NCBI GenBank assembly: GCA_026989095.1
Contig: JALSKA010000075.1
Location: 1-64,000 of the forward strand
DNA from: Ardenticatenaceae bacterium
Lineage (GTDB): Bacteria; Chloroflexota; Anaerolineae; Ardenticatenales; Ardenticatenaceae
Length of the DNA: 64,000 nucleotides
Direction of reading: 5' to 3'
Shown: in pieces, positions 18,530-26,288 of the stretch
Numbering within the stretch: the first letter of the stretch is position 1
Layout of the letters: each line of letters begins with the position of its first letter
Notes under the pieces: generated by a model
What the model saw: the letters and a program-made list of their open reading frames with translations, nothing else
What the model was told of the DNA's origin: nothing
The model's database searches: none
Translations under genes and position numbers: made by a program

Positions 18530-19540
18530 TCATTCGTCCCCGTTGAGCACTTCCCGCACTATGTAGATGGGCTTGCCCTGGCTCTCGTGGTAGGTGCGGA
18601 TGATCATCTCGCCCAGCAGCCCCATCGTGATGAGCTGAATGCCCACCACGATGAGGAGCACGGCGAGCAGCAACAGGGGGCGCGTGCCGATGTCCTGGTG
18701 GCCGATGAACTTCACCAGGGCCAAGTAGACGCCGAGGAGCACGCCCACGCCGGCCGCGCCCAGTCCTAGCGTGCCAAAGACGTGGAGGGGGCGAGTCGAG
18801 TACGTGCCCAGAAACCAGACGGTGATTAAGTCGAGGATGACCCGAACGGTGCGGCTCAGGCCGTACTTGGAACGCCCGTATCGCCTGGGATGGTGGTTGA
18901 CCGGCACCTCGGCCACGGCGCCGCCCACTTGGCTGGCCAAGGCCGGAATGAAGCGGTGGAGCTCGCCGTAGAGGCGCACTTCGCGGATCACGTCGGCTCG
19001 ATACGCTTTGAGCGAACAGCCGTAGTCGTGCAGGCGCACGTCCGTTACGTTGGAGATCAGCCGGTTGGCGATCATGGAGGGGAGCTTGCGGTCCAAGAAA
19101 CGGTCCTTCCGGTTGACCCGCCAGCCGCTCACGATGTCGAAGCCCTCGTCGATCTTGGCCAGCAGCTTGGGGATGTCGCGCGGGTCGTTCTGCAAGTCCG
19201 CGTCCATGGTGACGATCACGTCACCCCGCGCCCTGTCGAAGCCGGCCGCGAAGGCCGCGGTTTGGCCGAAGTTGCGGCGCAGGCGCACGACTTTGAGGCG
19301 CCGGTCCTCGGCGGCCAAACGGCGCAAGAGGGGATAGCTGCCGTCGGTGGAGCCATCGTCCACCACGATAATCTCGTAGGGGCGGCCAAGGGCTTCCAAC
19401 ACCTCGGTGAGCGAACGGTACAGCTCGGGAATGCTCTCTTCCTCGTTGTACAGGGGAATGACGACGGAAACGTCGGGCCTCTCGACCGGCCCGTTCTGCG
19501 TCTGTTCCAGAAGTTGGGGTTGAGCGGACGGTGTGTTCAT
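18530..19540 (-). CDS. Membrane-bound family 2 glycosyltransferase (DPM1/ArnC-like)
   Basis: 336 residues. The N-terminal GT-A domain has VSVVIPLYNEEESI, IIVVDDGSTDGS and the metal-binding MDADLQNDP. The C-terminal quarter has two hydrophobic segments (FGTLGLGAAGVGVLLGVYLA and LLLLAVLLIVVGIQLITMGL). This pattern marks enzymes that load a sugar onto a polyprenyl phosphate at the membrane. It is the last gene of the operon with murE and ruvA, so a role in envelope glycan assembly is likely. The donor sugar is unknown. Confidence 0.85.
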   Translation of the reverse strand: MNTPSAQPQLLEQTQNGPVERPDVSVVIPLYNEEESIPELYRSLTEVLEALGRPYEIIVVDDGSTDGSYPLLRRLAAEDRRLKVVRLRRNFGQTAAFAAGFDRARGDVIVTMDADLQNDPRDIPKLLAKIDEGFDIVSGWRVNRKDRFLDRKLPSMIANRLISNVTDVRLHDYGCSLKAYRADVIREVRLYGELHRFIPALASQVGGAVAEVPVNHHPRRYGRSKYGLSRTVRVILDLITVWFLGTYSTRPLHVFGTLGLGAAGVGVLLGVYLALVKFIGHQDIGTRPLLLLAVLLIVVGIQLITMGLLGEMIIRTYHESQGKPIYIVREVLNGDE

Positions 19541-19579
19541 CGGTTCGGTGACTCCTCACAGAGATCATCGTGGCACGTG

Positions 19580-20149
19580 CTACTCGCTCAGCCGTTGAAG
19601 GGCGCGAAAAATCCTCTCCTCCAGCGACAGGTCGGGGGGAAGTCCACGGAGAGCCGCTTGGGCCTCGCGGAGGCTGTATCCCAGGGCGGTGAGGGCGCTC
19701 AGGGCATCGGCGTCGGCCGATGTCGCCGGCGCGCCGGCGACGGTAAGCCGTTCCACCTTGGCCTTCAAGTCGAGCACCACGCGCCGCGCCGTGCGGGTGC
19801 CCACACCCGGCACGCGGGTGAGCATCTCGTGTTGTTCGTTGACGATCGCGTGGACGATGGTGGCCGGATCATACGTGGCGAGGAAGGCCAAGGCCACCTT
19901 GGGCCCCACTCCGCTGACACCGAGCAGCAACTCGAAGAGCTCCAACTCCTCCCGCGTCTTGAAGCCGTACAGGCTCAGTTCGTTCTCGCGCACGTGGAGG
20001 TGGGTGTAGAGCCGCACCCGGGTGCCCTCCGGGCCCGCTTGAGCGGCCAGAGGCGGGGGCACGTGGACACGGTACCCCACCCCGCCCACGTCGAGCACCA
20101 TCCAATCTTCCCCCCGGAACAGGAGCGTGCCCTCCAAGCTACCGATCAT
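19580..20149 (-). CDS. ruvA: Holliday junction DNA helicase subunit RuvA
   Basis: Binds four-way DNA junctions as a tetramer and guides RuvB in branch migration. 189 residues. The N-terminal OB-fold begins MIGSLEGTLLFRGEDWMVLDV. The helix-hairpin-helix region includes LLGVSGVGPKVALAFLATY and LTRVPGVGTRTARRVVLDL. The C-terminal domain III that contacts RuvB is at about 140-189. The start overlaps the 3' end of murE by 11 bases. No ruvB or ruvC is adjacent. Confidence 0.94.
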   Translation of the reverse strand: MIGSLEGTLLFRGEDWMVLDVGGVGYRVHVPPPLAAQAGPEGTRVRLYTHLHVRENELSLYGFKTREELELFELLLGVSGVGPKVALAFLATYDPATIVHAIVNEQHEMLTRVPGVGTRTARRVVLDLKAKVERLTVAGAPATSADADALSALTALGYSLREAQAALRGLPPDLSLEERIFRALQRLSE

Positions 20150-21698
20150 GGCGCTCCTGCTGCTGTCGTTTGCGGATGGCGGCGCGCATCACTTCGTGTT
20201 CGTTCCAGGGATACTCGGTTTCACCGTAGCACATGGTGGGCTCGTGCCCTTTGCCGCACGCCATGACCACATCGCCCGGCTCGGCCTGGAAGACGGCCCA
20301 CTCGATGGCCGCGGCCCGGTCGGGAATGCAGACGTAGTCACGCCCCTCCCGGGCGCCGGCCGCCCGGGCGCCCCGGGCAATCTCGGCGATAATCTCGTTG
20401 ACATCCTCGGTGCGCGGGTCCTCGGCGGTGAAGACGGCCAAGTCGGCGAAGCGGGCGGCCACTCGCCCCATCATGCTGCGCTTGGCCACGTCCCGCAGGC
20501 CGGCCGAGCCGAAGACCACAATGACCCGCCCCTCGGCCATGGTGCGGGCGGCCTTCAATGCCTGCTCCAGGGAAACGGGCGTGTGGGCGAAGTCCACGAG
20601 GGCCAGGAAGTCCTGCCCCTCGTCGATGGGCTCCATGCGGCCGGTCACGCGCTCCACCCGGGCGATGCCGGCCTGAATGTGCTCGGCCGTGGCCCCTTGG
20701 GAGAGGCCCACGGCCGTGGCGGCCAGGGCATTGTAGACGTTGAAGCCTCCCAAGAGGTGAGTGAAGAGCTGGAAACGCCCCACAGGGCTCTCGACGGTGA
20801 ACCGCGTGCCCTGGTTCGTGTACCGGATGTCCACCGCGCGCACGTCGGCCCGCGCCTCCACGCCGTAGGTGATCGTTATGTCGGCGGCGTGGTGGCGGAG
20901 ATACTGGTAGCTGGAATCGTCCGCGTTCAGCACGGAGACTTTGGGCGTCTCGGGCTTTCGGTAGGCCGTGGCCAGGGAGGCGAAGAGCATGGCCTTGGCC
21001 TTGCGGTAATTCTCAACCGTGCCGTGGATGTCCAAGTGTTCGTGGGTGATGTTGGTCACCACGGCCACGTCGAAGGCCACGCCGGTCACCCGGTGCTGGG
21101 CCAACCCGTGGGAGGTGGTCTCGATCACGGCGTAGCGGGCGCCGGCCTCCACCATGCGGCCCAGGTAGCCTTGGGTTTCCAGGGCATCGGGCGTGGTCAC
21201 GTGGGCGCCCGTCTCCACCTGGTGGTGGCCGATGCGGGCGCCAATGGTGCTGATCACGCCCACCGTGGCCCCGGTGGCCTCCAGGACGGCGGCCGTGAGG
21301 GCGGTCGTGGTGGTCTTGCCGTCCGTGCCCGTGATGCCGATCACGCGCAGCCGGCGTGAGGGGTGGCCGTGCCAGGCTGCGGCCAACCAGGCCAGGGCCT
21401 CCCGCCCGTCGGGCACTTGAACATAGGGCACGGGGAAGGAAGAGTACTCGTCGGCGGGGCGCTCGCCCACCACGGCCACGGCACCCCGTGCCACGGCGTC
21501 GGGGATGTAGCGGTGAGCGTCCACCCACACGCCGGGGTAGGCCACGAAGAGCACGCCGGGCTTCACGCGGCGGGAGTCGCTGGTGATGCCCCGCACGCGA
21601 ATGTGGCCGAGAGCCTCCGCTGGCGTGCGGTAGGTGGGCAGTGCGCTCAACAAATCGGCCAGGGGCATGGAGTGTCCGGCTCCGGTTCGGTCGCTCAT
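20139..21698 (-). CDS. murE: UDP-N-acetylmuramoyl-L-alanyl-D-glutamate diamino-acid ligase
   Basis: Adds the third residue of the peptidoglycan stem peptide. 519 residues: N-terminal UDP-binding domain (ITSDSRRVKPGVLFVAYPG), central ATPase with the P-loop GTDGKTTT (124-131), and a C-terminal ligase domain. The specificity motif, DNPR in meso-diaminopimelate enzymes, reads EDPR at 426-429, so a different diamino acid such as L-ornithine or L-lysine is plausible. A start at Met11 (MPLADLLSAL) is possible. The first base triplet overlaps the MscS gene stop (ATGA), indicating one operon. Confidence 0.9.
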   Translation of the reverse strand: MSDRTGAGHSMPLADLLSALPTYRTPAEALGHIRVRGITSDSRRVKPGVLFVAYPGVWVDAHRYIPDAVARGAVAVVGERPADEYSSFPVPYVQVPDGREALAWLAAAWHGHPSRRLRVIGITGTDGKTTTTALTAAVLEATGATVGVISTIGARIGHHQVETGAHVTTPDALETQGYLGRMVEAGARYAVIETTSHGLAQHRVTGVAFDVAVVTNITHEHLDIHGTVENYRKAKAMLFASLATAYRKPETPKVSVLNADDSSYQYLRHHAADITITYGVEARADVRAVDIRYTNQGTRFTVESPVGRFQLFTHLLGGFNVYNALAATAVGLSQGATAEHIQAGIARVERVTGRMEPIDEGQDFLALVDFAHTPVSLEQALKAARTMAEGRVIVVFGSAGLRDVAKRSMMGRVAARFADLAVFTAEDPRTEDVNEIIAEIARGARAAGAREGRDYVCIPDRAAAIEWAVFQAEPGDVVMACGKGHEPTMCYGETEYPWNEHEVMRAAIRKRQQQERHDR

Positions 21699-22828
21699 GA
21701 GTGTTCCACTCCGTCTTCTTCAATGGGCTGCGGGGAGAGCACCTGCTGCCAGCGGGCAGCGTGTTGGGGCTCCAGCCGATGCCAGACGGTGCGCTGGGGG
21801 AAGGGAATTTCGACGCCGGCCTCGTTGAGGGCGCGGTAGGCCGCGCGGTAGACGCGATCCATGACAGGCGTGCGGTTCACGAACGAGTCCACCCACAGCC
21901 GGATGATGAGGTTCACGGCCGAGTCGCCAAAGCCCCGCACCAACACCCTCGGCGGCGGCTCCTCCAAGACGCCCTCGATGCCGCGCACTGCCTCCAGCAA
22001 GACCTCTCGGACGTGGGCCAGGTCGGATCCATAGGCCACGCCCACGGGGAGATCCATGCGCAGGCGGTCGTCGGGGTAGGCGTAGTTGATGATCATGCCC
22101 TCGGTCATCAGGGAGTTGGGAATGGTGACCACCCGGTGATCGCGGGTGAGAATGCGGGTGGAGCGCAGGCCGATGTCGATCACGTCGCCGTAAATTTCCT
22201 GGGCCGGCAGGAGCACGCGGTCGCCGATGCGGTAGGGCCTGTCGAGCAGGATCATCACCCCGCTGATGGCATCCCGCAGGGTTGCTTGGGCGGCGAGGGC
22301 TACGGCCAAGGAGCCCACGCCCAGCGTGGCCAACAGCGTGGTCACCTCCACGCCGAAGTGATCGAGCACGGTGAGCGCGGCCAACACGGTGAGCACCACC
22401 AGGAGCACGCGGCGGATGTAGGGCACCAGCAGGTCGTCCAGGGTGGAGTCGGTGCGCTCAGCCACATGCTCGACGTACCAGTTGAGCACGTCGCGCACGA
22501 GGCGATAGAAGAGGATGTAGACGGCCAGCACCCCGGCCGTGAAGATGATGCCGTCGAACAGGCCCTGCCACTCCTCTGTCAGGAAGTCCAAGGAGATAAC
22601 GGCCAGCCTGGCGCCCAAGACCAGGATGAGCCAGAAGAGGGGGCCGCGCACGGCGTTGAAGAGCACGTCGTCAAGGGTGGTGCGCGAGCGGTGGGTGAGC
22701 TTCCACAGGTAGCGGTCGGCCAGGGCGAGGAGCAAACGGGCGAGGATGGCTACGGCCACGAAGATGCCGGCGGCCCTGAGCAGGGCATACACGGTCTCAG
22801 CTTCCCACAGACGCACAACCTCCACCAT
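21695..22828 (-). CDS. Small-conductance mechanosensitive channel (MscS family)
   Basis: Tension-gated channel that releases solutes under hypo-osmotic shock. ATG 22828, behind a GGGGGAAGAG tract, gives 377 residues; the frame stays open further upstream but without protein-like sequence. About four membrane segments, then the pore helix region VGSLAVALAAQATLRDAISG and the beta domain motif YRIGDRVLLPAQEIYGDVIDIGLRST, both diagnostic of MscS. The C-terminal alpha/beta vestibule follows. It is placed between the zinc-ribbon gene and murE on the same transcript. Confidence 0.88.
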   Translation of the reverse strand: MVEVVRLWEAETVYALLRAAGIFVAVAILARLLLALADRYLWKLTHRSRTTLDDVLFNAVRGPLFWLILVLGARLAVISLDFLTEEWQGLFDGIIFTAGVLAVYILFYRLVRDVLNWYVEHVAERTDSTLDDLLVPYIRRVLLVVLTVLAALTVLDHFGVEVTTLLATLGVGSLAVALAAQATLRDAISGVMILLDRPYRIGDRVLLPAQEIYGDVIDIGLRSTRILTRDHRVVTIPNSLMTEGMIINYAYPDDRLRMDLPVGVAYGSDLAHVREVLLEAVRGIEGVLEEPPPRVLVRGFGDSAVNLIIRLWVDSFVNRTPVMDRVYRAAYRALNEAGVEIPFPQRTVWHRLEPQHAARWQQVLSPQPIEEDGVEHS

Positions 22829-22923
22829 TCTGCTCTTCCCCCCGTCCACACTTCCGGTCCACTGCACCTGCTCCACCGCCTCCGGCACGAAGAGGCGGCC
22901 ATGCCTTTTCCGAGTTTCGCCAT

Positions 22924-23241
22924 TCAGAGGCCCAGTCGTGCTCGCAGGCGGGCCAGCAGACCTTGCGTGGCCGGCGCGCTCTGACTTTGACGGACACGTC
23001 GGCGCGTGTTGGGGTGTTGGTCGGGCGAGCGGGGCACGTTGTACCGCGGGCGCTGAATCAGCCGGCGATGTTGGCGGTAAAACTCCTCGTCGGCCTCGTA
23101 GCACGTCAGGCAGAGAAAACTGCCCCGCTGTACCCGGATAGCATGGTCGTAACAGACGTAACGCCCGCAGTTGGTACACTCGGCGTTGGCGAATTCGACC
23201 TTTTCCGGCCTTCGCTCCTCACAAATTGGGCATCGCTCCAC
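22924..23241 (-). CDS. Small zinc-ribbon-like protein, function unknown
   Basis: 105 residues from GTG 23241, chosen because GGAGGAGG sits directly before it; an ATG 27 bases upstream lacks a ribosome site. The first 50 residues have four Cys pairs or singles (CPICEE, CTNCGRYVC, CLTC), which suggests one or two structural zinc sites like a double zinc ribbon. The rest is basic (RRRVRQSQ, LLARLRARLGL) and may bind nucleic acid or membrane. It heads the mscS-murE-ruvA operon. The family is not recognised. Confidence 0.65.
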   Translation of the reverse strand: MERCPICEERRPEKVEFANAECTNCGRYVCYDHAIRVQRGSFLCLTCYEADEEFYRQHRRLIQRPRYNVPRSPDQHPNTRRRVRQSQSAPATQGLLARLRARLGL

Positions 23242-23290
23242 GGTCCCTCCTCCGATAGACGGGGACATGACGTCTGTTCGAGGTGCTTAG

Positions 23291-23319
23291 ACGATACAGC
23301 CTTTCGCAAGACATGTCAA
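23291..23319 (-). promoter_or_regulatory. Sigma-70 promoter of the zinc ribbon-mscS-murE-ruvA operon
   Basis: On the minus strand TTGACA (23319-23314), 17-bp spacer, TATCGT (23296-23291). The TTGACA is partly built from the T-run of the preceding terminator. The predicted transcript begins near 23284, about 43 bases before the GTG start. Confidence 0.75.
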
Positions 23320-23344
23320 AAAACGCGCCGGCCCGCGGGACGCG
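23318..23344 (-). terminator. Intrinsic terminator of the patatin gene
   Basis: On the minus strand CGCGTC pairs with GGCGCG (one G-U) around a 9-base loop, followed by six T. The T-run merges into the -35 box of the next promoter, so termination and initiation signals overlap. Confidence 0.6.
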
Positions 23345-23399
23345 TGCCAGACCGCGAAGCAGAGGGCAGCCAAGCCGGCGCCGCCCGCAGGCGCACGGC

Positions 23400-24320
23400 T
23401 CAGCGGGCCACGAGGCGACGCCCAATGACGTTCTGCACTGCGTCCAGCATGGGAGCCGACACGCGGGCGACGTGGGCGGCCAAACGGTCGCGCCACGAAG
23501 GGGACTCGAAGGGCTCGGCCTGGAGAGCAGCACGGGCGATCTCCCGGCCCAAGGCGATCAGCTCGGCCGAGTGGCTGAAGTCCCACGGGGGCAGGGAGAG
23601 CTGGTGGCGGAGCTGGATGGTGCGCACCCTGACATTTCGGAGTTGGGCGTACTCCAGGTCGGCCGTCACGTGGCGGACGATGAGCGCCCCAATGGCCTGG
23701 TGGACGATGCCGGCCAAGGTGCGCAGCTGTTCGCCGGGCGTCAGGGTGTTGGCCAGGTTGAGCGCCACGATCTCGTCGGCGCCCCGCTCCATGGCCACGC
23801 GCACGGGCAGATCGGCCACGGCGCCGCCGTCAATGTACCGCCGGCCGCCGACCCGCCAGGGCGGGTGCAGGGGAGGCAAGGCCGTGCTGGCCATGATGCC
23901 GTCGATGATGTGCTCGTCCGGGTCGTCGCCGAACACGTGAACGCGTCCCGTCTCCAGGTCAGTGGCCACGGCGTAGCCCGGCACCTGGAGCTCGCCAAAG
24001 CGCCGGACAGGCATGTGGCGGTGGACGAAGCGATACCAGTTGGCGTTGCTGAACAGGCTCTCCCGCCGGCGGGCAAGGTTCCAGAGCGCAGTCAGGTGGG
24101 TGCCGGGGTAGACATCCTCCTTGCGCACCTGAAGCCACACCTCGGCCAGGCGATACGCTCCCCGAGGCGTGGGGTCGCAGGCCAGGAAGAGGGCGTTGAC
24201 CGCGCCCACCGAAGTGCCCACCACCAGATCGGGCTTGATGCCCGCCTCGAGCAGCACCTGGAGCGCGCCCACTTGGAGCGCGCCCCGGTTGCCCCCACCG
24301 CTTAGGACAAAAGCGAGCAT
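23400..24320 (-). CDS. Patatin-like phospholipase/esterase
   Basis: Lipid acyl hydrolase with a Ser-Asp dyad, 306 residues. The oxyanion motif GGGNRG is at 8-13, the nucleophile Ser37 is in GTSVG, and the catalytic Asp164 is in the IDGG motif. No signal peptide, so cytoplasmic or membrane-peripheral. Bacterial members hydrolyse phospholipids or lysophospholipids; the substrate is unknown here. It probably forms an operon with the isochorismatase gene upstream (60-base gap). Confidence 0.88.
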   Translation of the reverse strand: MLAFVLSGGGNRGALQVGALQVLLEAGIKPDLVVGTSVGAVNALFLACDPTPRGAYRLAEVWLQVRKEDVYPGTHLTALWNLARRRESLFSNANWYRFVHRHMPVRRFGELQVPGYAVATDLETGRVHVFGDDPDEHIIDGIMASTALPPLHPPWRVGGRRYIDGGAVADLPVRVAMERGADEIVALNLANTLTPGEQLRTLAGIVHQAIGALIVRHVTADLEYAQLRNVRVRTIQLRHQLSLPPWDFSHSAELIALGREIARAALQAEPFESPSWRDRLAAHVARVSAPMLDAVQNVIGRRLVAR

Positions 24321-24380
24321 GATTGGCCTCCTCGAGACGTGTCATCCCCGCCGGGCTTCCCCTGCCCCGGGGCCCGTGGG

Positions 24381-25016
24381 TTACGTCGAATCGGGCTCGA
24401 ACACGATGTCCTCAACGCGGCGCACCACGTCGCCCACGTAGAGCCACGAGACCTGGCGGAGTGTGAGGGCTTGGTCGAACTCCGTCAGGGCGGAGATGCC
24501 GTTGGCCGGCACCACGATGTGGAACCAGCGCAACCCGGCCGAAGCCGCTGTGTGGAGCACACAGATGCTCGAGACCGTGCCCACAATGACAAGGTGTTCT
24601 ACCTGCCACACGCGGGTGAGGAAGTGGTCCAACCACGTGTCGTAAAATCCGTCATAGCGGCTCTTCTGGCAGACGATTTCGTTGGGCCGGGGCTTGAGCT
24701 CGTCCACGATCTTCCACCCCCACGTGCCGGCCCGACAGTGCTCGGGCCAGATCTGCCACTCCGGGTCTCCCTCGAAGTGGGTGTCCTGGGTGTAGGCCAC
24801 GCGAACGCCGGCGGAGCGCGCCGATTCCAACAGGGCCTGGATATGGGGCACCGTCTCGATGGCCGTGGGCACCACGAGCGAGCCCCCTTCCTTTACAAAG
24901 TCGTTCTGCATGTCCACCACGATGAGGGCTGTCTTCGAGGCCGGCAGGCGAACCTGGTCCTTGAACTTGATCTCCGGTACGGCCACCGTCTCGCCGGGAA
25001 CGAAGGGAACGCTCAT
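24381..25016 (-). CDS. Isochorismatase/nicotinamidase-family cysteine hydrolase
   Basis: 211 residues from ATG 25016, nine bases after GGAGG. The catalytic triad is visible: Asp35 in VVDMQNDF, Lys118 in CQKSRYDGF and nucleophile Cys152 in VSSICVLHTA. Family members hydrolyse nicotinamide, ureidoacrylate, N-carbamoylsarcosine or isochorismate. The nicotinamidase metal-site motif is not evident, so a specific substrate cannot be assigned. It is divergent from the DUF4349 gene. Confidence 0.82.
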   Translation of the reverse strand: MSVPFVPGETVAVPEIKFKDQVRLPASKTALIVVDMQNDFVKEGGSLVVPTAIETVPHIQALLESARSAGVRVAYTQDTHFEGDPEWQIWPEHCRAGTWGWKIVDELKPRPNEIVCQKSRYDGFYDTWLDHFLTRVWQVEHLVIVGTVSSICVLHTAASAGLRWFHIVVPANGISALTEFDQALTLRQVSWLYVGDVVRRVEDIVFEPDST

Positions 25017-25243
25017 GGTTGACACCTCCTCTGTTGAACCTGTGGCGGCACAACGTGAATTCTGGTGCGAAGCACGTCGTCTGAAGTGGCCGTCTCCTTC
25101 ACTTGTGCGGGCATGTCTTGGTAATTTTGGGCCTGCTCTCCCGACACGTCAAACGGCGCTCGACGGGAACTTTCCCGCCCAGCAGAGCGTCCTGACGGCA
25201 GAGACCCCGACAGGCAAAGTGTCCAGCCAGAAAGGAGGAGGCC

Positions 25244-26185
25244 ATGAAACGCTCGATTGCCATCCTGACAAGCGTGCTGGTGCTCGTTGTCCTGGTCGGA
25301 TGCGCGAGCGCGCGGGTGGAACGATTTGCCCGCCAGAACGCCTCTGCAGAGGGGGCCGAGGAGAGGCGAGTCGTGAAAAGTGTGCCGGCCGAGGAGAAGC
25401 GCTGGTTTGCCGGCGCCACGGAGATGCCGGAAGCCGAGGCCCAAGTGGCTGCCGAAGCCCCAGCCGAGCTTCCCACGGGCGCCTCGCCGGCCGGCAACGA
25501 CCTCGTGATGCCGGCGCCGGACCGCAAGATCGTCAAGAACGCCACGATGCGCCTGGAAGTGGAGAACATCTTCAGCGCGCTCAACCAAGTGACGCTCTTA
25601 ACATCCCAGTACGGCGGCTACGTGCTCAACTCGCGCACCTGGTATGAGCAGGAACGCCCCTACGCAGTGATGACCTTCGCCGTGCCGGCCGAGCGCTTCG
25701 AGGAAGCCCTGGAACAGCTCCGCCGGCTGGGCAAGGTGCTGGACGAGACGACCACCGGACAGGACGTGACGGACCAGTACGTGGACCTGGAGGCGCGCAT
25801 CCGCAACTTGGAGGCCACGGCCAACCGCATTCGGAGTTTCCTTGACGAGGCCCGCACGGTGGAGGAAGCCCTCCGGGTGAACGAACAGTTGCGCTACGTG
25901 GAAGAGGAGTTGGAGCGCCTCAAGGCTCAACGAAATGTGTTGGAACGCCGCACGGCCTTCTCCACCATCACTGTCGAGCTCCAGCCCCTGCTCCCCAAGG
26001 CGGACCAAGAGCCGCCCCCCTGGTCGCCGGGTGAGACGTTCGAGGCCGCGTGGCGCGTGTTGGTGCGGGTGCTCCAGCTGGCCGTTGACGCGGCCATCTG
26101 GGTCGGCGTCCTCGGCAGCCCGCTCTTGCTCCTGCTGGTTCCCCTCTGGATTTTTGGGCGCCGCCTCTTGCTCCAGGGACGGTAA
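25244..26185 (+). CDS. DUF4349 lipoprotein
   Basis: 313 residues. The signal peptide ends in lipobox LVGC with Cys20. A low-complexity Ala/Glu segment follows, then the DUF4349 core (about 95-255) with VKNATMRLEVENIFSALN and GQDVTDQYVDLEARIRNLEA. That core includes a long coiled coil (about 180-235) ending in VLERRTAFSTITVEL. A C-terminal membrane helix (about 285-303) and basic tail complete it. Anchored at both ends, it probably spans from lipid anchor to membrane. The molecular role of the family is unknown. Its ATG follows AAAGGAGGAGG. Confidence 0.82.
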   Translation: MKRSIAILTSVLVLVVLVGCASARVERFARQNASAEGAEERRVVKSVPAEEKRWFAGATEMPEAEAQVAAEAPAELPTGASPAGNDLVMPAPDRKIVKNATMRLEVENIFSALNQVTLLTSQYGGYVLNSRTWYEQERPYAVMTFAVPAERFEEALEQLRRLGKVLDETTTGQDVTDQYVDLEARIRNLEATANRIRSFLDEARTVEEALRVNEQLRYVEEELERLKAQRNVLERRTAFSTITVELQPLLPKADQEPPPWSPGETFEAAWRVLVRVLQLAVDAAIWVGVLGSPLLLLLVPLWIFGRRLLLQGR

Positions 26186-26214
26186 GACGTGGAGCCCTGC
26201 GGGGCCGCCCAGAA

Positions 26215-26246
26215 AACGCCCGGCACCGTTTGTGGTGCCGGGCGTT
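26215..26246. terminator. Bidirectional intrinsic terminator between DUF4349 and gltB genes
   Basis: A perfect 13-bp stem (26215-26227 with 26234-26246) closes a 6-base loop. Read on the minus strand it ends in TTTT, so it best serves the gltB transcript. On the plus strand it lacks a U-run but can still pause polymerase after the DUF4349 gene. Confidence 0.8.
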
Positions 26247-26288
26247 GACATGAGGAAACACCTGTGGAGCTCTTCGAGTTCTCCGGCC

